Source of the DNA: Bacillus aerolatus
Lineage (GTDB): Bacteria; Bacillota; Bacilli; Bacillales; Domibacillaceae
Assembly: GCF_009183655.1 (NCBI RefSeq)
Contig: NZ_WEIO01000006.1
Location: forward strand, 159,039-223,038
DNA length: 64,000 bases
Direction of reading: 5' to 3'
Shown here one piece after another: positions 1 through 10,228 of the stretch (within the stretch, counting starts at the first letter, position 1; each line of letters begins with the position of its first letter). The position numbers and the translations under genes were made by a program. Below the pieces are notes generated by a model. The model did not search any database and was not told the DNA's origin. It saw nothing but the letters and a program-made list of their open reading frames with translations.

Positions 1-337
1 TATTGATAATAGACGTAATGGTTTCTCTTTTTATCATAGCATAATTGAATTCAGGCTGAAAAGTTGTTTCATTGAATAAGAACGTTTGTCCTTACTTAAG
101 ATAACTTCAGTTTACATAATGTTATTATTTAATACAAATTCATTTTCTATGAAGCAGGCAGCCCATCAGGTCTAAAAGGCTAGTCTTTTTATTTCTCCCT
201 CTTACTTTCGAAGGAAATTAAAAGATATTCTTTAAAAACTCCGTATAATTATGTATAATAACAGAAAATAAAGATTAATCTTTATTGTTTACTTTCAAAG
301 CCACGGCAGTACCGACCTATTTGAAGGAGGTAATTTC
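1..337. other. Intergenic, no gene seen; sda promoter region
   Basis: No open frame with a convincing start and ribosome site was found here. The stretch is AT-rich. A TATAAT-like hexamer near 253-258 could be the -10 element of the downstream sda gene, but no strong -35 element accompanies it. The ribosome site AAGGAGG lies at 324-330, just before the sda start. Confidence 0.4.
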
Positions 338-469
338 ATGAAAATCATGAGTAATGAAATGCTTGTAGCAGCCTATCGGGACGCAAAGAACAAAGGCCAA
401 GACGCAGATTGGATTAGAATGCTCCGAACTGAAGTGCAAAAACGAGGTCTTATCACCACAAAAAATTAA
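338..469 (+). CDS. sda: Sda-type sporulation checkpoint inhibitor (43 aa)
   Basis: The predicted 43-residue peptide begins MKIMSNEMLVAAYRDAK and ends in EVQKRGLI plus a short tail. The spacing of N/D-E-x-L, AYxxA and the final E-x-x-[KR]RGL helix matches Sda, a helical-hairpin protein that in B. subtilis binds the sporulation kinase KinA and blocks its autophosphorylation when replication is disturbed. A strong AAGGAGG site sits eight bases before the ATG, and a hairpin terminator follows the stop closely, so this is a complete monocistronic gene. DnaA control is known for B. subtilis sda; no clear DnaA box cluster was identified here. Assignment rests on remembered family sequence. Confidence 0.8.
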   Translation: MKIMSNEMLVAAYRDAKNKGQDADWIRMLRTEVQKRGLITTKN

Positions 470-482
470 CTTAAAATGATGA

Positions 483-512
483 AGGTATGCCAGTATATGG
501 CATACCTTTTTT
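483..512 (+). terminator. Rho-independent terminator of sda
   Basis: The perfect arms GGTATGCC (484-491) and GGCATACC (499-506) enclose a 7-base loop and are followed by six T residues, fourteen bases after the sda stop codon. Confidence 0.85.
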
Positions 513-539
513 GTAAAAGCAAAAAGAACAAAAAAGCGA

Positions 540-690
540 AAGTGGCTCGACAGCCTGCCATATGCTTGTCGCCCTAGAGCAGTCGCCTCCTCTTTTCTAT
601 AAAGAAGTCGGTCTTTTTTGACTTCATTGAGGAAGGGTTATTTGACCTCGAGGGGCTAGGCGCTTACGCTTGCCGTAGACCCGTCCCCAT
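540..690. repeat. Long imperfect palindrome, probable dispersed Bacillaceae intergenic repeat
   Basis: An inner hairpin (GAAGTC / GACTTC, near 605-626) is flanked by longer partly complementary arms, including GCCCTAGAG near 570-578 against CTCGAGGGGCTAGGC near 648-662. The words CCTCGAGGGGCTAGGCGC and ATGCTTGTCG resemble a short repeat that I recall as common between genes in Bacillus and Geobacillus genomes. No coding frame is apparent. Family identity is from memory only. Confidence 0.4.
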
Positions 691-700
691 TAAGCAACAG

Positions 701-727
701 AAAACCAGCCTGCAGGAGGCTGGTTTT
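701..727 (-). terminator. Terminator of odhA-odhB
   Basis: AAAACCAGCCT (701-711) and AGGCTGGTTTT (717-727) form an 11-bp stem with a 5-base loop directly after the odhB stop codon. The A/T ends let it act in both directions. Confidence 0.8.
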
Positions 728-734
728 CTTATCT

Positions 735-1985
735 TTATCCTTCAAGCAAAAGATCTTCCGGATTTTCAATTAAATCTTTCACCATTTTCAAGAATCCTAC
801 CGCTTCTTTTCCATCAATGATTCTATGATCATAAGAAAGAGCCACATACATCATTGGACGGTTTTCCATACGATCTTTATCGATAGCTACAGGGCGCGTT
901 TGAATCGTGTGCATGCCAAGAATACCTACTTGTGTGCCATTCAGGATCGGTGTAGAAAGCAACGAGCCGAACACACCGCCATTTGTGATAGTGAATGTGC
1001 CTCCTTGAAGGTCGCTTAAAGCCAATTTGTTGTCACGCGCTTTCAAAGCGAGCCCTAAAATATCTCCTTCGATTTCAGCAAAGTTTTTACGATCACAGTC
1101 ACGGACAACAGGTACTACGAGACCTTCATCAGTAGAAACGGCTACACCGATATCATAAAATTGCTTCAATACAAATTCATTTCCATCAATTTCTGCGTTT
1201 ACATACGGATATTTTTTCAACGCAGCGACAACTGCTTTCGTAAAGAAAGACATAAATCCTAGGCGGACATCGTGATCTTCAAAGAATTTGTCTTTTTTAC
1301 GTTTGCGCAGTTCCATGACCGCTGTCATATCGATTTCATTGAACGTAGTGAGCATTGCTGCTGTTTGCTGTACTTCTACAAGTCGTTTAGCAATTGTTTG
1401 GCGGCGGCGGCTCATTTTTTCACGCACGACCGGCTTGCCATCGTCTTGTTTTGGCGCAGAAGCTTGAGATGGCTTAATTGCTTGTTGTTGAGGCGCCGTT
1501 TGTTTTGGTTCATTTGCAGAATATGAACCTACATCTTGCTTGCGCACTCGGCCCATTGGATCAACTGTAGGAACCTCATTTAAATCAATGCCTTTTTCAC
1601 GAGCCAGCTTGCGAGCCGCAGGTGAGGCAATTGGGCGCTGCTTCGTTTCTTCTACTGCCGGTCCTTCTTGTACTGCTTCTTGTTTCACTTCTTCTTGTTG
1701 AAGAGCTTCTTTTGGCGCTTCTTCCGCTGGTGCAGATGCAGCCGCGCTGCCTGCTTCTCCTACAATGGCAATTACTTGGCCAACTTCCACTGTATCTCCT
1801 TCAGCTGCTTTCAGTTCTTGAATAACGCCGCCTTCTTCGGAAATAACTTCCACGTTTACCTTATCTGTTTCAAGTTCAACGATGTATTCTCCTTTTTCTA
1901 CAACATCTCCAGGCTGCTTCAGCCATTGCGCTATTGTACCTTCAGAGATTGATTCTGCCAACTCCGGAACTTTAATTTCAGCCAC
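735..1985 (-). CDS. odhB: Dihydrolipoyllysine succinyltransferase, E2 of 2-oxoglutarate dehydrogenase
   Basis: OdhB transfers the succinyl group from E1 through lipoyl-lysine to CoA in the cytoplasmic TCA-cycle complex. The 416-residue protein shows an N-terminal lipoyl domain with the modified lysine in ETDKVN (Lys42). It then has an Ala/Glu/Pro-rich linker, a peripheral subunit-binding domain around residues 118-153 ([15 protein letters not shown]), and the catalytic acyltransferase domain ending in SYDHRIIDG (His387, Asp391). The length matches B. subtilis OdhB. The start is GTG at 1983-1985 behind a GAGGAGG site. It lies 118 bp downstream of odhA in the same orientation, so the pair is co-transcribed; the E3 subunit is not nearby, as usual for Bacillus. 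Confidence 0.95.
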   Translation of the reverse strand: MAEIKVPELAESISEGTIAQWLKQPGDVVEKGEYIVELETDKVNVEVISEEGGVIQELKAAEGDTVEVGQVIAIVGEAGSAAASAPAEEAPKEALQQEEVKQEAVQEGPAVEETKQRPIASPAARKLAREKGIDLNEVPTVDPMGRVRKQDVGSYSANEPKQTAPQQQAIKPSQASAPKQDDGKPVVREKMSRRRQTIAKRLVEVQQTAAMLTTFNEIDMTAVMELRKRKKDKFFEDHDVRLGFMSFFTKAVVAALKKYPYVNAEIDGNEFVLKQFYDIGVAVSTDEGLVVPVVRDCDRKNFAEIEGDILGLALKARDNKLALSDLQGGTFTITNGGVFGSLLSTPILNGTQVGILGMHTIQTRPVAIDKDRMENRPMMYVALSYDHRIIDGKEAVGFLKMVKDLIENPEDLLLEG

Positions 1986-2059
1986 TTTCGTGTCCTCCTC
2001 TAATGTGCATTCATCTAATCAGTCATTGTTAAAATGAAAGTAATTTATTTGAAAGCTGA

Positions 2060-2084
2060 ACAGGCCAGGAATAAAACGGCCTGT
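2060..2084 (-). other. Hairpin in the odhA-odhB intergenic gap
   Basis: ACAGGCC (2060-2066) and GGCCTGT (2078-2084) pair across an 11-base loop. No T-tract follows on the minus strand, so it is more likely an RNA-processing or stabilising stem than a terminator. Confidence 0.45.
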
Positions 2085-2103
2085 CCGCTTTTCATCCAGT
2101 TTA

Positions 2104-4926
2104 TTATTCTTTCGTAATAGCCGCTTTTAAAATACGCGCCTGTTCTTTTTTATGAACAATCGCATCCCCTTCAGAAGGGCTGGAGCGGCGGCGGCGGCCA
2201 ATGTAACGGACGCTTGCTTCTTCAGGCGCCACGTCGCGAAGCCGCGCATCGATATAAGTCCACGCACCGAAGTTTTGTGGTTCTTCTTGCAGCCATACAA
2301 CTTCTTTTACGTGTGGGTATCGGGCTAAAAACTCTTTTATTTCTTCTTTCGGGAATGGATACAATTCTTCCACTCTTAAAACATGCAGCCAGTCAAGGGC
2401 TTCTGTTTTACTGATTTGTTCAGCTAGATCAATCGCTACTTTACCGCTGCAAAGAACGATTCTTTCCACTTTTTCCGGATTGCTGCCGAGTCTTGGTTCC
2501 TCTACTACCGCTTTAAAAGTACCAGAAGTGAGTTCTGAAGCTTTAGAAGCAGCCAATGGGTGGCGCAGCAAGCTCTTCGGCGTCATAATAACGAGCGGGC
2601 GCACTTCTTCTTTCTGCAAAATAGATGCCTGGCGGCGCAGAATATGGAAATATTGAGCCGTTGAAGACAAGTTGGCCACCGTCCAGTTATTTTCTGCGGC
2701 GTTCTGCAGGAAGCGTTCTAAACGGCCGCTTGAGTGCTCCGGTCCTTGTCCCTCGTAACCATGAGGCAAGAGCATAACGAGCCCGGATTTTTGTCCCCAC
2801 TTCGCCCGGCCGGAAGAAACAAACTGATCAAACATGACTTGTGCCATATTGGCAAAATCACCGAATTGAGCTTCCCAAAGAACAAGTGTTTCTGGAGAGA
2901 ATACGTTATAGCCGTATTCAAAACCAACAACAGCTGTTTCCGTCAATGGGCTGTTAATGACAGTAAAGGATGCATTCGACCCTTCTAAATTATTAAGTGG
3001 TACATATTCCGTGCCTGATTTTTCATCATGGAGCACAAGATTGCGGTGAGCAAATGTACCACGCTGAGAATCCTGGCCAGTCAAACGAATTGGAGTTCCA
3101 TTTTTTAAAATAGAAGCAAAAGCAAGTGTTTCCGCATGGCCCCAATCAACTTGTCCATCTTTTTCAATTACACCTTCGCGGCGTTTTAAAATACGTTCCA
3201 GCTTTTTAAAGACGTTCAAATCTTCCGGCCAATTTAGTAGTTCGCTGTTAATTCGGCTTAAAACATCAACTTCCACTCCTGTCTCGCTAGTTGGAAGTTC
3301 TTTTTCAACGAATTTTGGCGGATTCATAATAATATCCGGGTTTTCATCTTTCTTAGGGACCGTTTCATACAGATCTTTCAATTTCTTTTCATTGTCTTCA
3401 TAAAGTTTATTAGCTTCATCCTTCGAAACCACTCCGCGGTTAACGAGCTTTTCCGCATAAATTTCCCGGGCTGTCGGATGTTGGTGAACCATTTGATACA
3501 TCATCGGGTTCGTCGTCATCGGCTCATCCATTTCATTATGTCCGAAACGGCGATAGCCGATTAAGTCAATCACGAAGTCTTTTCCAAATCGATTGCGGTA
3601 ATCAACCGCCATGACCGCTGCAGCAATACAAGCTTCCGGATCGTCAGCGTTCACGTGAACGATCGGTACTTCAAATCCTTTTGCCAAGTCAGAAGCGTAA
3701 CGAGTTGAACGGGAATCATAGCTTTCCGTCGTAAATCCAATCATATTATTTGCAATGATATGAATGGATCCGCCTGTTTGGTAACCAGGAATTCTGCTCA
3801 TGTTAAATGTCTCACTTACAATGCCTTGTCCAGGGAAAGCAGCATCGCCGTGAATCAAAATCGCCAGAGCAGACTCTGTATTTTGTTCAGGGTGGCCAGG
3901 TTTTGTACGCTTTTCTTGAGCTGCTCTTGTGTAACCGGTCACAATCGGGCTCACCACTTCAAGGTGGCTCGGGTTGTTAGCAAGCGTTACACGAGTCACA
4001 TCAGCGTCATCTTTGAAACTGTGATCTGCACCAAGATGGTACTTTACATCACCTGTCCAGCCATATGTAGTCATTTTCATAGAGCCTTCAGGAAGCAAAT
4101 TTTTGCTTGGCGCGTGTTGGAACTCCGCAAAAATCATTTCATATGGCTTACCTAGAGTATGGGCAAGAACATTTAAACGACCTCTGTGGGCCATCCCGAT
4201 ATTAATCGTTTTTGCACCTCTCTCGGCTGAATGGCTGACGAGTTCATCAAGGAGGGGAACCATCGCATCCAGACCTTCGATAGAAAAGCGTTTTTGCCCG
4301 ACGAACGTCTTGTGGATAAACTTTTCAAAACCTTCCACTTCCGTTAATCGTTTTAACAGCTGAACTTTTTGCTCATTTGAAAATGTTGGATAATAATTAG
4401 TTGATTCAATTTGCTTTCTGAACCATTTTCTTTCTTCTAAATCATGGACTTGGGCTAGTTCAAAAGCCAGTTTATCTGTGTAGACTTTTTTCAAATGTTG
4501 GATTGCATCAAATCCGTCTTTAATATGCGCTGGTGCATCAGGGCATAAATATTGAACAGGGACTTTTCTCAGCTCTTCTTCCGTTAAGTTGAATGTGCTT
4601 AATTCGATACGGTACGTATCTTTGTTGCGGTCATTCAACGGATTGATATCTGCCGCAAGATGTCCATACGTACGGATGCTGTCAGCGAGTTTTACTGCGT
4701 TAAACAGAACATTCAAGTCATTGCTTGATGCAGGCACAGCTGCCTGGCCGCCTTCTTCATGCAGCACATCTGCCACAGGCGCTCCCCATTCTTCAAACAT
4801 TTGTTTCATTTCAGGATCCACTGAATCAGGATTTTCTAAATAGTGCTCGTACAACTCCATTACATATCCAAGGTTTGGTCCGGAGAAATGACTCCACGGA
4901 TTCCCTTGGGCTGTCTGCATTTTCAT
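2104..4926 (-). CDS. odhA: 2-oxoglutarate dehydrogenase E1 component
   Basis: OdhA is the thiamine-diphosphate E1 subunit that decarboxylates 2-oxoglutarate and loads succinyl onto OdhB lipoamide. The 940-residue length is close to B. subtilis OdhA. The N-terminus ([19 protein letters not shown]) is typical of Bacillus E1. The centre has the family signatures [11 protein letters not shown] and [12 protein letters not shown], and a thiamine-binding region follows near GYRRFGHNE. The C-terminal half is transketolase-like, with [14 protein letters not shown]. The ATG at 4926 follows a GGAGG site. Together with odhB it forms a two-gene operon closed by the terminator at 701-727. Confidence 0.96.
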   Translation of the reverse strand: MKMQTAQGNPWSHFSGPNLGYVMELYEHYLENPDSVDPEMKQMFEEWGAPVADVLHEEGGQAAVPASSNDLNVLFNAVKLADSIRTYGHLAADINPLNDRNKDTYRIELSTFNLTEEELRKVPVQYLCPDAPAHIKDGFDAIQHLKKVYTDKLAFELAQVHDLEERKWFRKQIESTNYYPTFSNEQKVQLLKRLTEVEGFEKFIHKTFVGQKRFSIEGLDAMVPLLDELVSHSAERGAKTINIGMAHRGRLNVLAHTLGKPYEMIFAEFQHAPSKNLLPEGSMKMTTYGWTGDVKYHLGADHSFKDDADVTRVTLANNPSHLEVVSPIVTGYTRAAQEKRTKPGHPEQNTESALAILIHGDAAFPGQGIVSETFNMSRIPGYQTGGSIHIIANNMIGFTTESYDSRSTRYASDLAKGFEVPIVHVNADDPEACIAAAVMAVDYRNRFGKDFVIDLIGYRRFGHNEMDEPMTTNPMMYQMVHQHPTAREIYAEKLVNRGVVSKDEANKLYEDNEKKLKDLYETVPKKDENPDIIMNPPKFVEKELPTSETGVEVDVLSRINSELLNWPEDLNVFKKLERILKRREGVIEKDGQVDWGHAETLAFASILKNGTPIRLTGQDSQRGTFAHRNLVLHDEKSGTEYVPLNNLEGSNASFTVINSPLTETAVVGFEYGYNVFSPETLVLWEAQFGDFANMAQVMFDQFVSSGRAKWGQKSGLVMLLPHGYEGQGPEHSSGRLERFLQNAAENNWTVANLSSTAQYFHILRRQASILQKEEVRPLVIMTPKSLLRHPLAASKASELTSGTFKAVVEEPRLGSNPEKVERIVLCSGKVAIDLAEQISKTEALDWLHVLRVEELYPFPKEEIKEFLARYPHVKEVVWLQEEPQNFGAWTYIDARLRDVAPEEASVRYIGRRRRSSPSEGDAIVHKKEQARILKAAITKE

Positions 4927-5386
4927 TCTGAAAAACCTCCAACTATTTCGCCCATTAATTTTTACTGAAAAATATTTTTATGAGTGTACAATGTCTTAAA
5001 ATACCACTTTATTCACAATGATACACCCAGATTGAAAATTTATACTGCCTACAAGGACATCTTACCATTGCAAAGTACTAAGGGGAAGCGTTTGAGCTTA
5101 TTTTGCTAAATATATTCTACATTTTTCGCCATTAGAATTTGACAAGTGAAATTCATTCTGTTAATTAGCAAGTTAAATGCCATCTCCCCGCTTGATTCAT
5201 TGCTTTATATTTATGCCTAAAAGGAGCAGCATCATTTTTCCATGTACCATCTTACTACTCTTCCTAGAAAAATCCAATGTTTTTTCAAAAAAAATTCACA
5301 ATTATTATGTAACTCTTCATTTATACATTTTTTCTCTGCTTTATGAGTAAAAATTGCTGTTTTAACGACTGCGTGCATGCGTTTTT
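4927..5386. other. Intergenic, odhA promoter region; nothing else supported
   Basis: This AT-rich 460-base gap should hold the odhA promoter on the minus strand. I could not pick a convincing -35/-10 pair. A cre-like core near 5093-5104 has too many mismatches to call. Confidence 0.35.
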
Positions 5387-6566
5387 TTAGAGGAAGAGAA
5401 GATAGTCTTTGTGACAACAATGAAATAAAAAAAAGCCCGTGAGCTGACTTTTTCCGTCTGCGCACGGGCTAAAGTGATTAAATAAATTCAAATTAGCTTC
5501 TTCTGCCTGACCAAGATAAGCGGCTACCCCGCCAATCTCTACACCATCGATTAATTCTTCTTTTCTAATCCCCATGACGTCCATACTCATGGCACAAGCA
5601 ACAATATTGACGCCCATGTCCATAGCGTTTTGCATAAGCTGCTCTAAACTGTCCACGTTTTTCTTTTCCATGACCTGCCGGATCATTCTTGCTCCCATGC
5701 CGCCCATATTCATATTGGAAATAGGCAAGTTTTTAGGACCAGCCGGCATCATTTTAGTGAACATCTTCTCCATAAAGTCTTTTCCTTCCTGAGGCACTTC
5801 CTCCTCCCGGCGAAGAATATTCAACCCCCAGAACGTAAAAAACATGGTCACTTTTTTCCCCATCGCTGCCGCTCCTGTCGCAATAATAAAGGAAGCAATG
5901 GCTTTGTCCAAATCCTAATTGAAAACAACAAGCGTGGCTCCTTTAGTTGTGTTTGCGTCAGCCGTCTGGGCAGCTGCCCCTTTTTTGACGTACACAGTCG
6001 TCGTGCTGCCGGCTGTTTCACTGCTAATATACGTATTTCCGGTGTTGGAGCACCACGCCTTCACATCGGGGATGAACCCCGGATCGGCCACTTTTACTTC
6101 CAGCACTTCGCCATCCTTCATGCGGTTCATTGTTTGGAACACCTGGCTGATCGGTCCCGGACATTGTAATCCTGAGCAGTTTAATTTCACGTCTGGTTTA
6201 ACATCCTTTGCCCGTGTTGGCTGGGCAGCCGGAATATTATTATGAGATGACGAAGCTTGCTGGTAGTCCGCATATGCTCGATAACCGCCTATCACATTAA
6301 AAGCCTCAAAGCCATTTTCGCTTAATAATTTAGCGGCTGCTTCCCCGCGCTTGCCTACTTGGCAGGACACATACACCGGCTTGTCTTTAGGAATTTCGCT
6401 AAGACGGTTTATTAATTCTCCAAGCGGAATATTTTTGCTTCCTTCTATATATCCCATCAATCTTTCTGATTCATCCCTGACATCGATTAGTAATGCTCCA
6501 CCTTTTACAAGTTGATCTATTTCCTGAACGCCTACTGTTTTTTACTTCTTTAGCTGTTTTATTCAT
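5387..6566 (-). pseudogene. Broken rhodanese-TusA-DsrE fusion (sulfur carrier protein)
   Basis: Three sulfur-transfer domains run in one direction: rhodanese (GALLIDVRDESERLMGYIEG, with the active-site CQVGKRG), TusA (LNCSGLQCPGPI), and DsrE (DLDKAIASFIIATGAAAMG). A good start exists at 6566 (ATG, MNKTAKEVK) behind AAGGAGG, but a run of six A residues at 6538-6543 throws it out of frame with the rhodanese domain; one A fewer would restore it. A TAG at 5915-5917 then interrupts the frame exactly between TusA (VVFN) and DsrE (DLDKAI). At the 3' end the DsrE frame reads through its own terminator hairpin, so the native stop also seems lost. Such proteins pass persulfide sulfur between acceptors. 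The gene appears inactive unless the breaks are sequencing errors. Confidence 0.75.
5427..5470 (-). terminator. Terminator of the DsrE-domain gene
   Basis: AGCCCGTG (5434-5441) and CACGGGCT (5463-5470) form an 8-bp GC-rich stem, followed on the minus strand by eight T residues. The DsrE reading frame continues through it, which argues that the original stop codon has been lost. Confidence 0.85.
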
Positions 6567-6810
6567 AAAAAGTCCTCCTTCTTCATTACACATACAGGGG
6601 TATATTTTTATTTAAAAAAATACTTCACTTTTTCTATCTTAATGTGAAAATCACTTTTTTCCAAATACCCCTTGTAGTATATTCAACATCTTTCAATACA
6701 GTTCGTATGGTACACTATTAAAAAAACAGGTAATCATAATGACGAATACAATGATTCATTTAGAAAGCATTTGCTGGCTTCGCGAAGAAGTGTCGGCGAA
6801 TAATATTGAC

Positions 6811-6843
6811 AAACAAGGCTGCCTTCTCCGGGCAGCCTTGTTT
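6811..6843 (-). terminator. trp operon terminator
   Basis: AAACAAGGCTGCC (6811-6823) and GGCAGCCTTGTTT (6831-6843) form a perfect 13-bp stem with a 7-base loop, one base beyond the trpA stop codon. Confidence 0.9.
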
Positions 6844-6844
6844 G

Positions 6845-7630
6845 TTATCTTGATTTAACCGTTGCATGTGGCAGCAGCTGTTTAATGTCTTCTTTTTTTC
6901 CTTCGTGAAACAGTTCGACAATTTTACTGCCGACAATCACACCGTCGCAATGCTGTCCGAGCTCGGCTGCCTGCTCTTTTGAAGAGACACCAAAACCGGC
7001 TAACACTGGAACCGCACTTTTCGATTTGATCCGCTCTAAATAAGCAGCTACATCATCTTGGTAGCTCGTACGGACACCGGTTATGCCTTTTACCGTTACG
7101 GCGTAAATAAACCCTTCCGCTCCATCCGTAATTTTCGCCACTCGTTCTTCCGGGCTTGTCAAGGTGACTAAACGGATCAAGGCAAGGTCGCTCTTTTTCA
7201 GCGCTGCGCTCACTTCCACTTCTTCTTCAAGCGGCATGTCAGGAATAATCACTCCTGATACTCCTGCCTTGCTGCTGTCTTTCGCGAATGCTTCCGCTCC
7301 GTATTGAAACACCGGATTTAAATACGTCATAAGCACGATCGGAATCTGGAGTTCATCTTTATGGACCGCCAAATATTCCAGCACTCCTTTTAATGTGACG
7401 CCTTGTGCAAGCGCCCGTTTGCCGGCTTCTTGAATGACTGGACCGTCTGCGACCGGATCGGAAAAAGGAATGCCGATTTCTGCCACAGTGACTCCGATTT
7501 CCTGCAAATAAAGAAGCTGATCTTTCAAAGCAGCAAGACCGCCGTCTCCAGCCATAATATAAGATACAAAGGCTTTTTCATTTTTGTCCTGCACGGCTTG
7601 AAAAGCTTCTGCCAATTTGTATTTACTCAC
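6845..7630 (-). CDS. trpA: Tryptophan synthase alpha chain
   Basis: TrpA cleaves indole-3-glycerol phosphate to indole, which is channelled to TrpB. The 261-residue TIM barrel has the catalytic pair Glu51 ([11 protein letters not shown]) and Asp62 (VADGP), and the phosphate-binding segment GFGVSSKEQ near residue 212. The start is GTG at 7628-7630 behind GGAGGGG. It overlaps the end of trpB by 8 bp, implying translational coupling. It is the last gene of the trp operon and is followed at once by the terminator. Confidence 0.96.
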   Translation of the reverse strand: MSKYKLAEAFQAVQDKNEKAFVSYIMAGDGGLAALKDQLLYLQEIGVTVAEIGIPFSDPVADGPVIQEAGKRALAQGVTLKGVLEYLAVHKDELQIPIVLMTYLNPVFQYGAEAFAKDSSKAGVSGVIIPDMPLEEEVEVSAALKKSDLALIRLVTLTSPEERVAKITDGAEGFIYAVTVKGITGVRTSYQDDVAAYLERIKSKSAVPVLAGFGVSSKEQAAELGQHCDGVIVGSKIVELFHEGKKEDIKQLLPHATVKSR

Positions 7631-8828
7631 CTTTTTCCCCTCCTAGCCTTTCTTGAATCGCTTCTACATCTTTGTCGCCCCTGCCTGATAAACAAACAGC
7701 GATGCATTCATCTTTGCCCATTGTTTTTGCCAATTTTGCCGCGTAGGCAATTGCATGAGAACTTTCCAGTGCAGGAATAATTCCTTCCGACTGCGTCAGT
7801 AATTTAAAGCCTTCGAGCGCTTCCTCATCGGTCACAGCTGTATATTTCACACGGCCGATGTCTTTCAGTAAACTGTGTTCCGGCCCTACGCCCGGATAAT
7901 CCAAACCGGCTGAAATGGAATGAGCTTCCTGAATTTGACCAGCTTCATCTTGGAGAAGGTACATTTTACTGCCATGAAGCACGCCGACTTTTCCTTTTGT
8001 GAGAGAAGCAGCATGCTCATCTGTGTCAATGCCGCTGCCCGCCGCTTCCACGCCGTATAATTTTACTTCTGTGTCATTGATGAATGGGTAAAACATGCCC
8101 ATCGCGTTACTGCCGCCGCCGATGCAGGCAACGACTGCTTCTGGAAGTCTGCCTTCTTTTTTCAGCATCTGCTCTTTCGTTTCAGTTCCGATCACGCTTT
8201 GGAAATCACGGACCATTTGCGGGAATGGATGCGGTCCAAGTACAGATCCCATAATATAGTGGGTATCCTCTACATTTGCCACCCAGTAGCGCAGCGCTTC
8301 ATTCACAGCATCTTTTAGTGTGCTGCTTCCTTGGCTCACACTTACTACTTTTGCCCCGAGCAGTTCCATGCGGAATACGTTTAATTTTTGGCGGCGAATA
8401 TCTTCTGCCCCCATAAAAATGACGCATTCCAGATTAAGCAGTGCACAAACGGTTGCTGTTGCGACCCCATGCTGACCAGCGCCGGTTTCTGCCACCACTT
8501 TCTTTTTCCCCATTCTGACGGCTAAAAGCGCCTGTCCGATCGTGTTATTAATTTTATGAGCTCCGGTATGGTTCAAATCTTCTCGTTTTAAATAAATTTT
8601 CGCCCCGCCCAGCTTTTCAGTTAAATTGCGGGCAAAATAAAGCGGGTTTTCCCGACCGACATAGTCCGTTAAATATTCGTTCAATTCCCTTAAGAAGTCC
8701 GGATCTTTCATCGCTTCTCCATATGCTTCTTCTAATTCCAAAACGGCTTGCATCAGTGTTTCTGGGACGTATCTGCCTCCGAATGTGCCGAAATGTCCCC
8801 GCTCATCTGGTTGTGTATATGTAGTCAT
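7623..8828 (-). CDS. trpB: Tryptophan synthase beta chain
   Basis: TrpB condenses indole with L-serine using pyridoxal phosphate. The 401-residue protein has [13 protein letters not shown] at its start, the PLP lysine in [10 protein letters not shown], the phosphate-binding glycine loop [10 protein letters not shown], and the closing LSGRGDKD. The length is typical of the TrpB1 type that pairs with TrpA. The start overlaps the end of trpF by 26 bp and its end overlaps trpA, so it is tightly embedded in the operon. Confidence 0.97.
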   Translation of the reverse strand: MTTYTQPDERGHFGTFGGRYVPETLMQAVLELEEAYGEAMKDPDFLRELNEYLTDYVGRENPLYFARNLTEKLGGAKIYLKREDLNHTGAHKINNTIGQALLAVRMGKKKVVAETGAGQHGVATATVCALLNLECVIFMGAEDIRRQKLNVFRMELLGAKVVSVSQGSSTLKDAVNEALRYWVANVEDTHYIMGSVLGPHPFPQMVRDFQSVIGTETKEQMLKKEGRLPEAVVACIGGGSNAMGMFYPFINDTEVKLYGVEAAGSGIDTDEHAASLTKGKVGVLHGSKMYLLQDEAGQIQEAHSISAGLDYPGVGPEHSLLKDIGRVKYTAVTDEEALEGFKLLTQSEGIIPALESSHAIAYAAKLAKTMGKDECIAVCLSGRGDKDVEAIQERLGGEKGE

Positions 8829-9438
8829 CCTGTTTTGCTCCCTTCGCTGTTTGAATAAATCGTTTCATTTTCATTTTATCTTTCATACCGTTCGTTTCTA
8901 CTCCGCTCGAGACGTCTACAGCAAACGGCTGGACGATTTGGATCGCTTCTTCCACGTTTTCCGTATTTAGTCCGCCTGCTAAAATGAAGCGTGAGCGGTC
9001 AAACGATTCGTTTTGCAGCAAACTCCAGTCAAAAGAAGTGCCGTTGCCGCCCCGATACGGACCGATCGGGCTGTCCAGTAAAATAAAATCCGCCGGATAG
9101 GCAAGCATATCAGAAAGTGACGCGCCTTTTTGAAAGCTGAACGCTTTAATGACCGGTAAGTGAATTTGTTTGGCCAGCTCAGGCGGTTCATCGCCGTGCA
9201 GTTGAACAACATCTAAAGCCGCCTGATCGGCAATGGCTTTTATTTCTTCAAGAGTCTCATTGACAAACACACCGACTTTTAACGGCCCTTCTTTTAAACC
9301 ATCAGCAATTTTTTCAGCTTGTTCAGCCGTCAATTGCCGCTTGCTTTTAGCAAAAACAAACCCGATGGCATCCGTACCAATTTGCTTTGCATAAAGAGCC
9401 GTATCAAGATCTTGAATGCCGCATATCTTTACTTTCAC
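8803..9438 (-). CDS. trpF: Phosphoribosylanthranilate isomerase
   Basis: TrpF carries out the Amadori rearrangement of phosphoribosylanthranilate to CdRP. The barrel begins KVKICGIQD, where the Cys is the family's catalytic residue, and includes [19 protein letters not shown] and the phosphate-binding [13 protein letters not shown] chose the GTG at 9436-9438 because GAGG lies eight bases upstream; a GTG three codons earlier overlaps that ribosome site. It starts 10 bp after trpC ends and overlaps trpB. Confidence 0.92.
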   Translation of the reverse strand: MKVKICGIQDLDTALYAKQIGTDAIGFVFAKSKRQLTAEQAEKIADGLKEGPLKVGVFVNETLEEIKAIADQAALDVVQLHGDEPPELAKQIHLPVIKAFSFQKGASLSDMLAYPADFILLDSPIGPYRGGNGTSFDWSLLQNESFDRSRFILAGGLNTENVEEAIQIVQPFAVDVSSGVETNGMKDKMKMKRFIQTAKGAKQDDYIYTTR

Positions 9439-9448
9439 TTTACTCACC

Positions 9449-10228
9449 TCACAGACTGATTTTTAATTCACGGAACGTCTGGGAGATATTAGCGCTTTTC
9501 ATAAATGTCTCGCCAACTAAAATGCCTTTTGCTCCTGCTTGCTTCACACGTTCCACGTCAGCCGTCGCTTGAATGCCGCTTTCTGCTATGAAGACTTTTT
9601 CCGGATGTAAATAAGCCTTTAACAGCCGCTCGGTAATCCCGAGGTCAACGGTAAAGCTTTTTAAATCACGGTTATTAATGCCGATCACGTCCGCATTCAC
9701 TTGAAGAGCTCTTTCCATTTCTTCTTCGTTATGGACTTCAAGTAACACATCAAGTTCCCGTTCTTTCGCATAGCCATAAAGCAGCTGCAGCTGTTCTTGG
9801 TTGAGAGCAGCAGCGATTAGCAAGATCACATCTGCGCCGGCTGCCATCGCCCGGTCAATTTGAATTTTGTCAATAATAAAGTCTTTGCATAACACCGGCA
9901 CGCTCACCGTCTGGCGGACGACTTGCAAATCCGCCATCGTACCTTTAAAAAATGGTTCATCTGTCAAAACTGAAATGGCATCTGCTCCGCTTTCTTCATA
10001 TTGCTTTGCCTGTTCTACAGGATCGACACCAATATTAATCTCTCCTTTTGAAGGAGAGGCTCTTTTAATCTCTGAAATAATATTCATTTTGTCAGATTGA
10101 TAAAAGCGGTCATATAAAGATCTTCTTGACTGTTTTTCTTTCACCCCGTCCGCTTGAAATGTTCTTTTTAGCCGTTCAACTTCTTCCTGCTTTTTTGCCA
10201 AAATTTTATCTAAAATCGTTGTACTCAT
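9449..10228 (-). CDS. trpC: Indole-3-glycerol phosphate synthase
   Basis: TrpC closes the indole ring by decarboxylative cyclisation of CdRP. The 259-residue barrel contains [14 protein letters not shown], with the catalytic lysines and glutamate of the family, then [27 protein letters not shown] and the C-terminal ESGI and GILVGE loops. Its ATG overlaps the trpD stop in an ATGA arrangement. It stands alone rather than fused to trpF as in enteric bacteria. Confidence 0.96.
   Translation of the reverse strand: MSTTILDKILAKKQEEVERLKRTFQADGVKEKQSRRSLYDRFYQSDKMNIISEIKRASPSKGEINIGVDPVEQAKQYEESGADAISVLTDEPFFKGTMADLQVVRQTVSVPVLCKDFIIDKIQIDRAMAAGADVILLIAAALNQEQLQLLYGYAKERELDVLLEVHNEEEMERALQVNADVIGINNRDLKSFTVDLGITERLLKAYLHPEKVFIAESGIQATADVERVKQAGAKGILVGETFMKSANISQTFRELKISL

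Noticed and set aside
5088..5106. cre-like core GAAGCGTTTGAG upstream of odhA
   Set aside because: It fails five positions of the cre consensus once the central CG is aligned.
6739..6858. Plus-strand 40-codon frame upstream of the trp terminator
   Set aside because: It runs through the trp terminator stem, has no ribosome site and no recognisable sequence.
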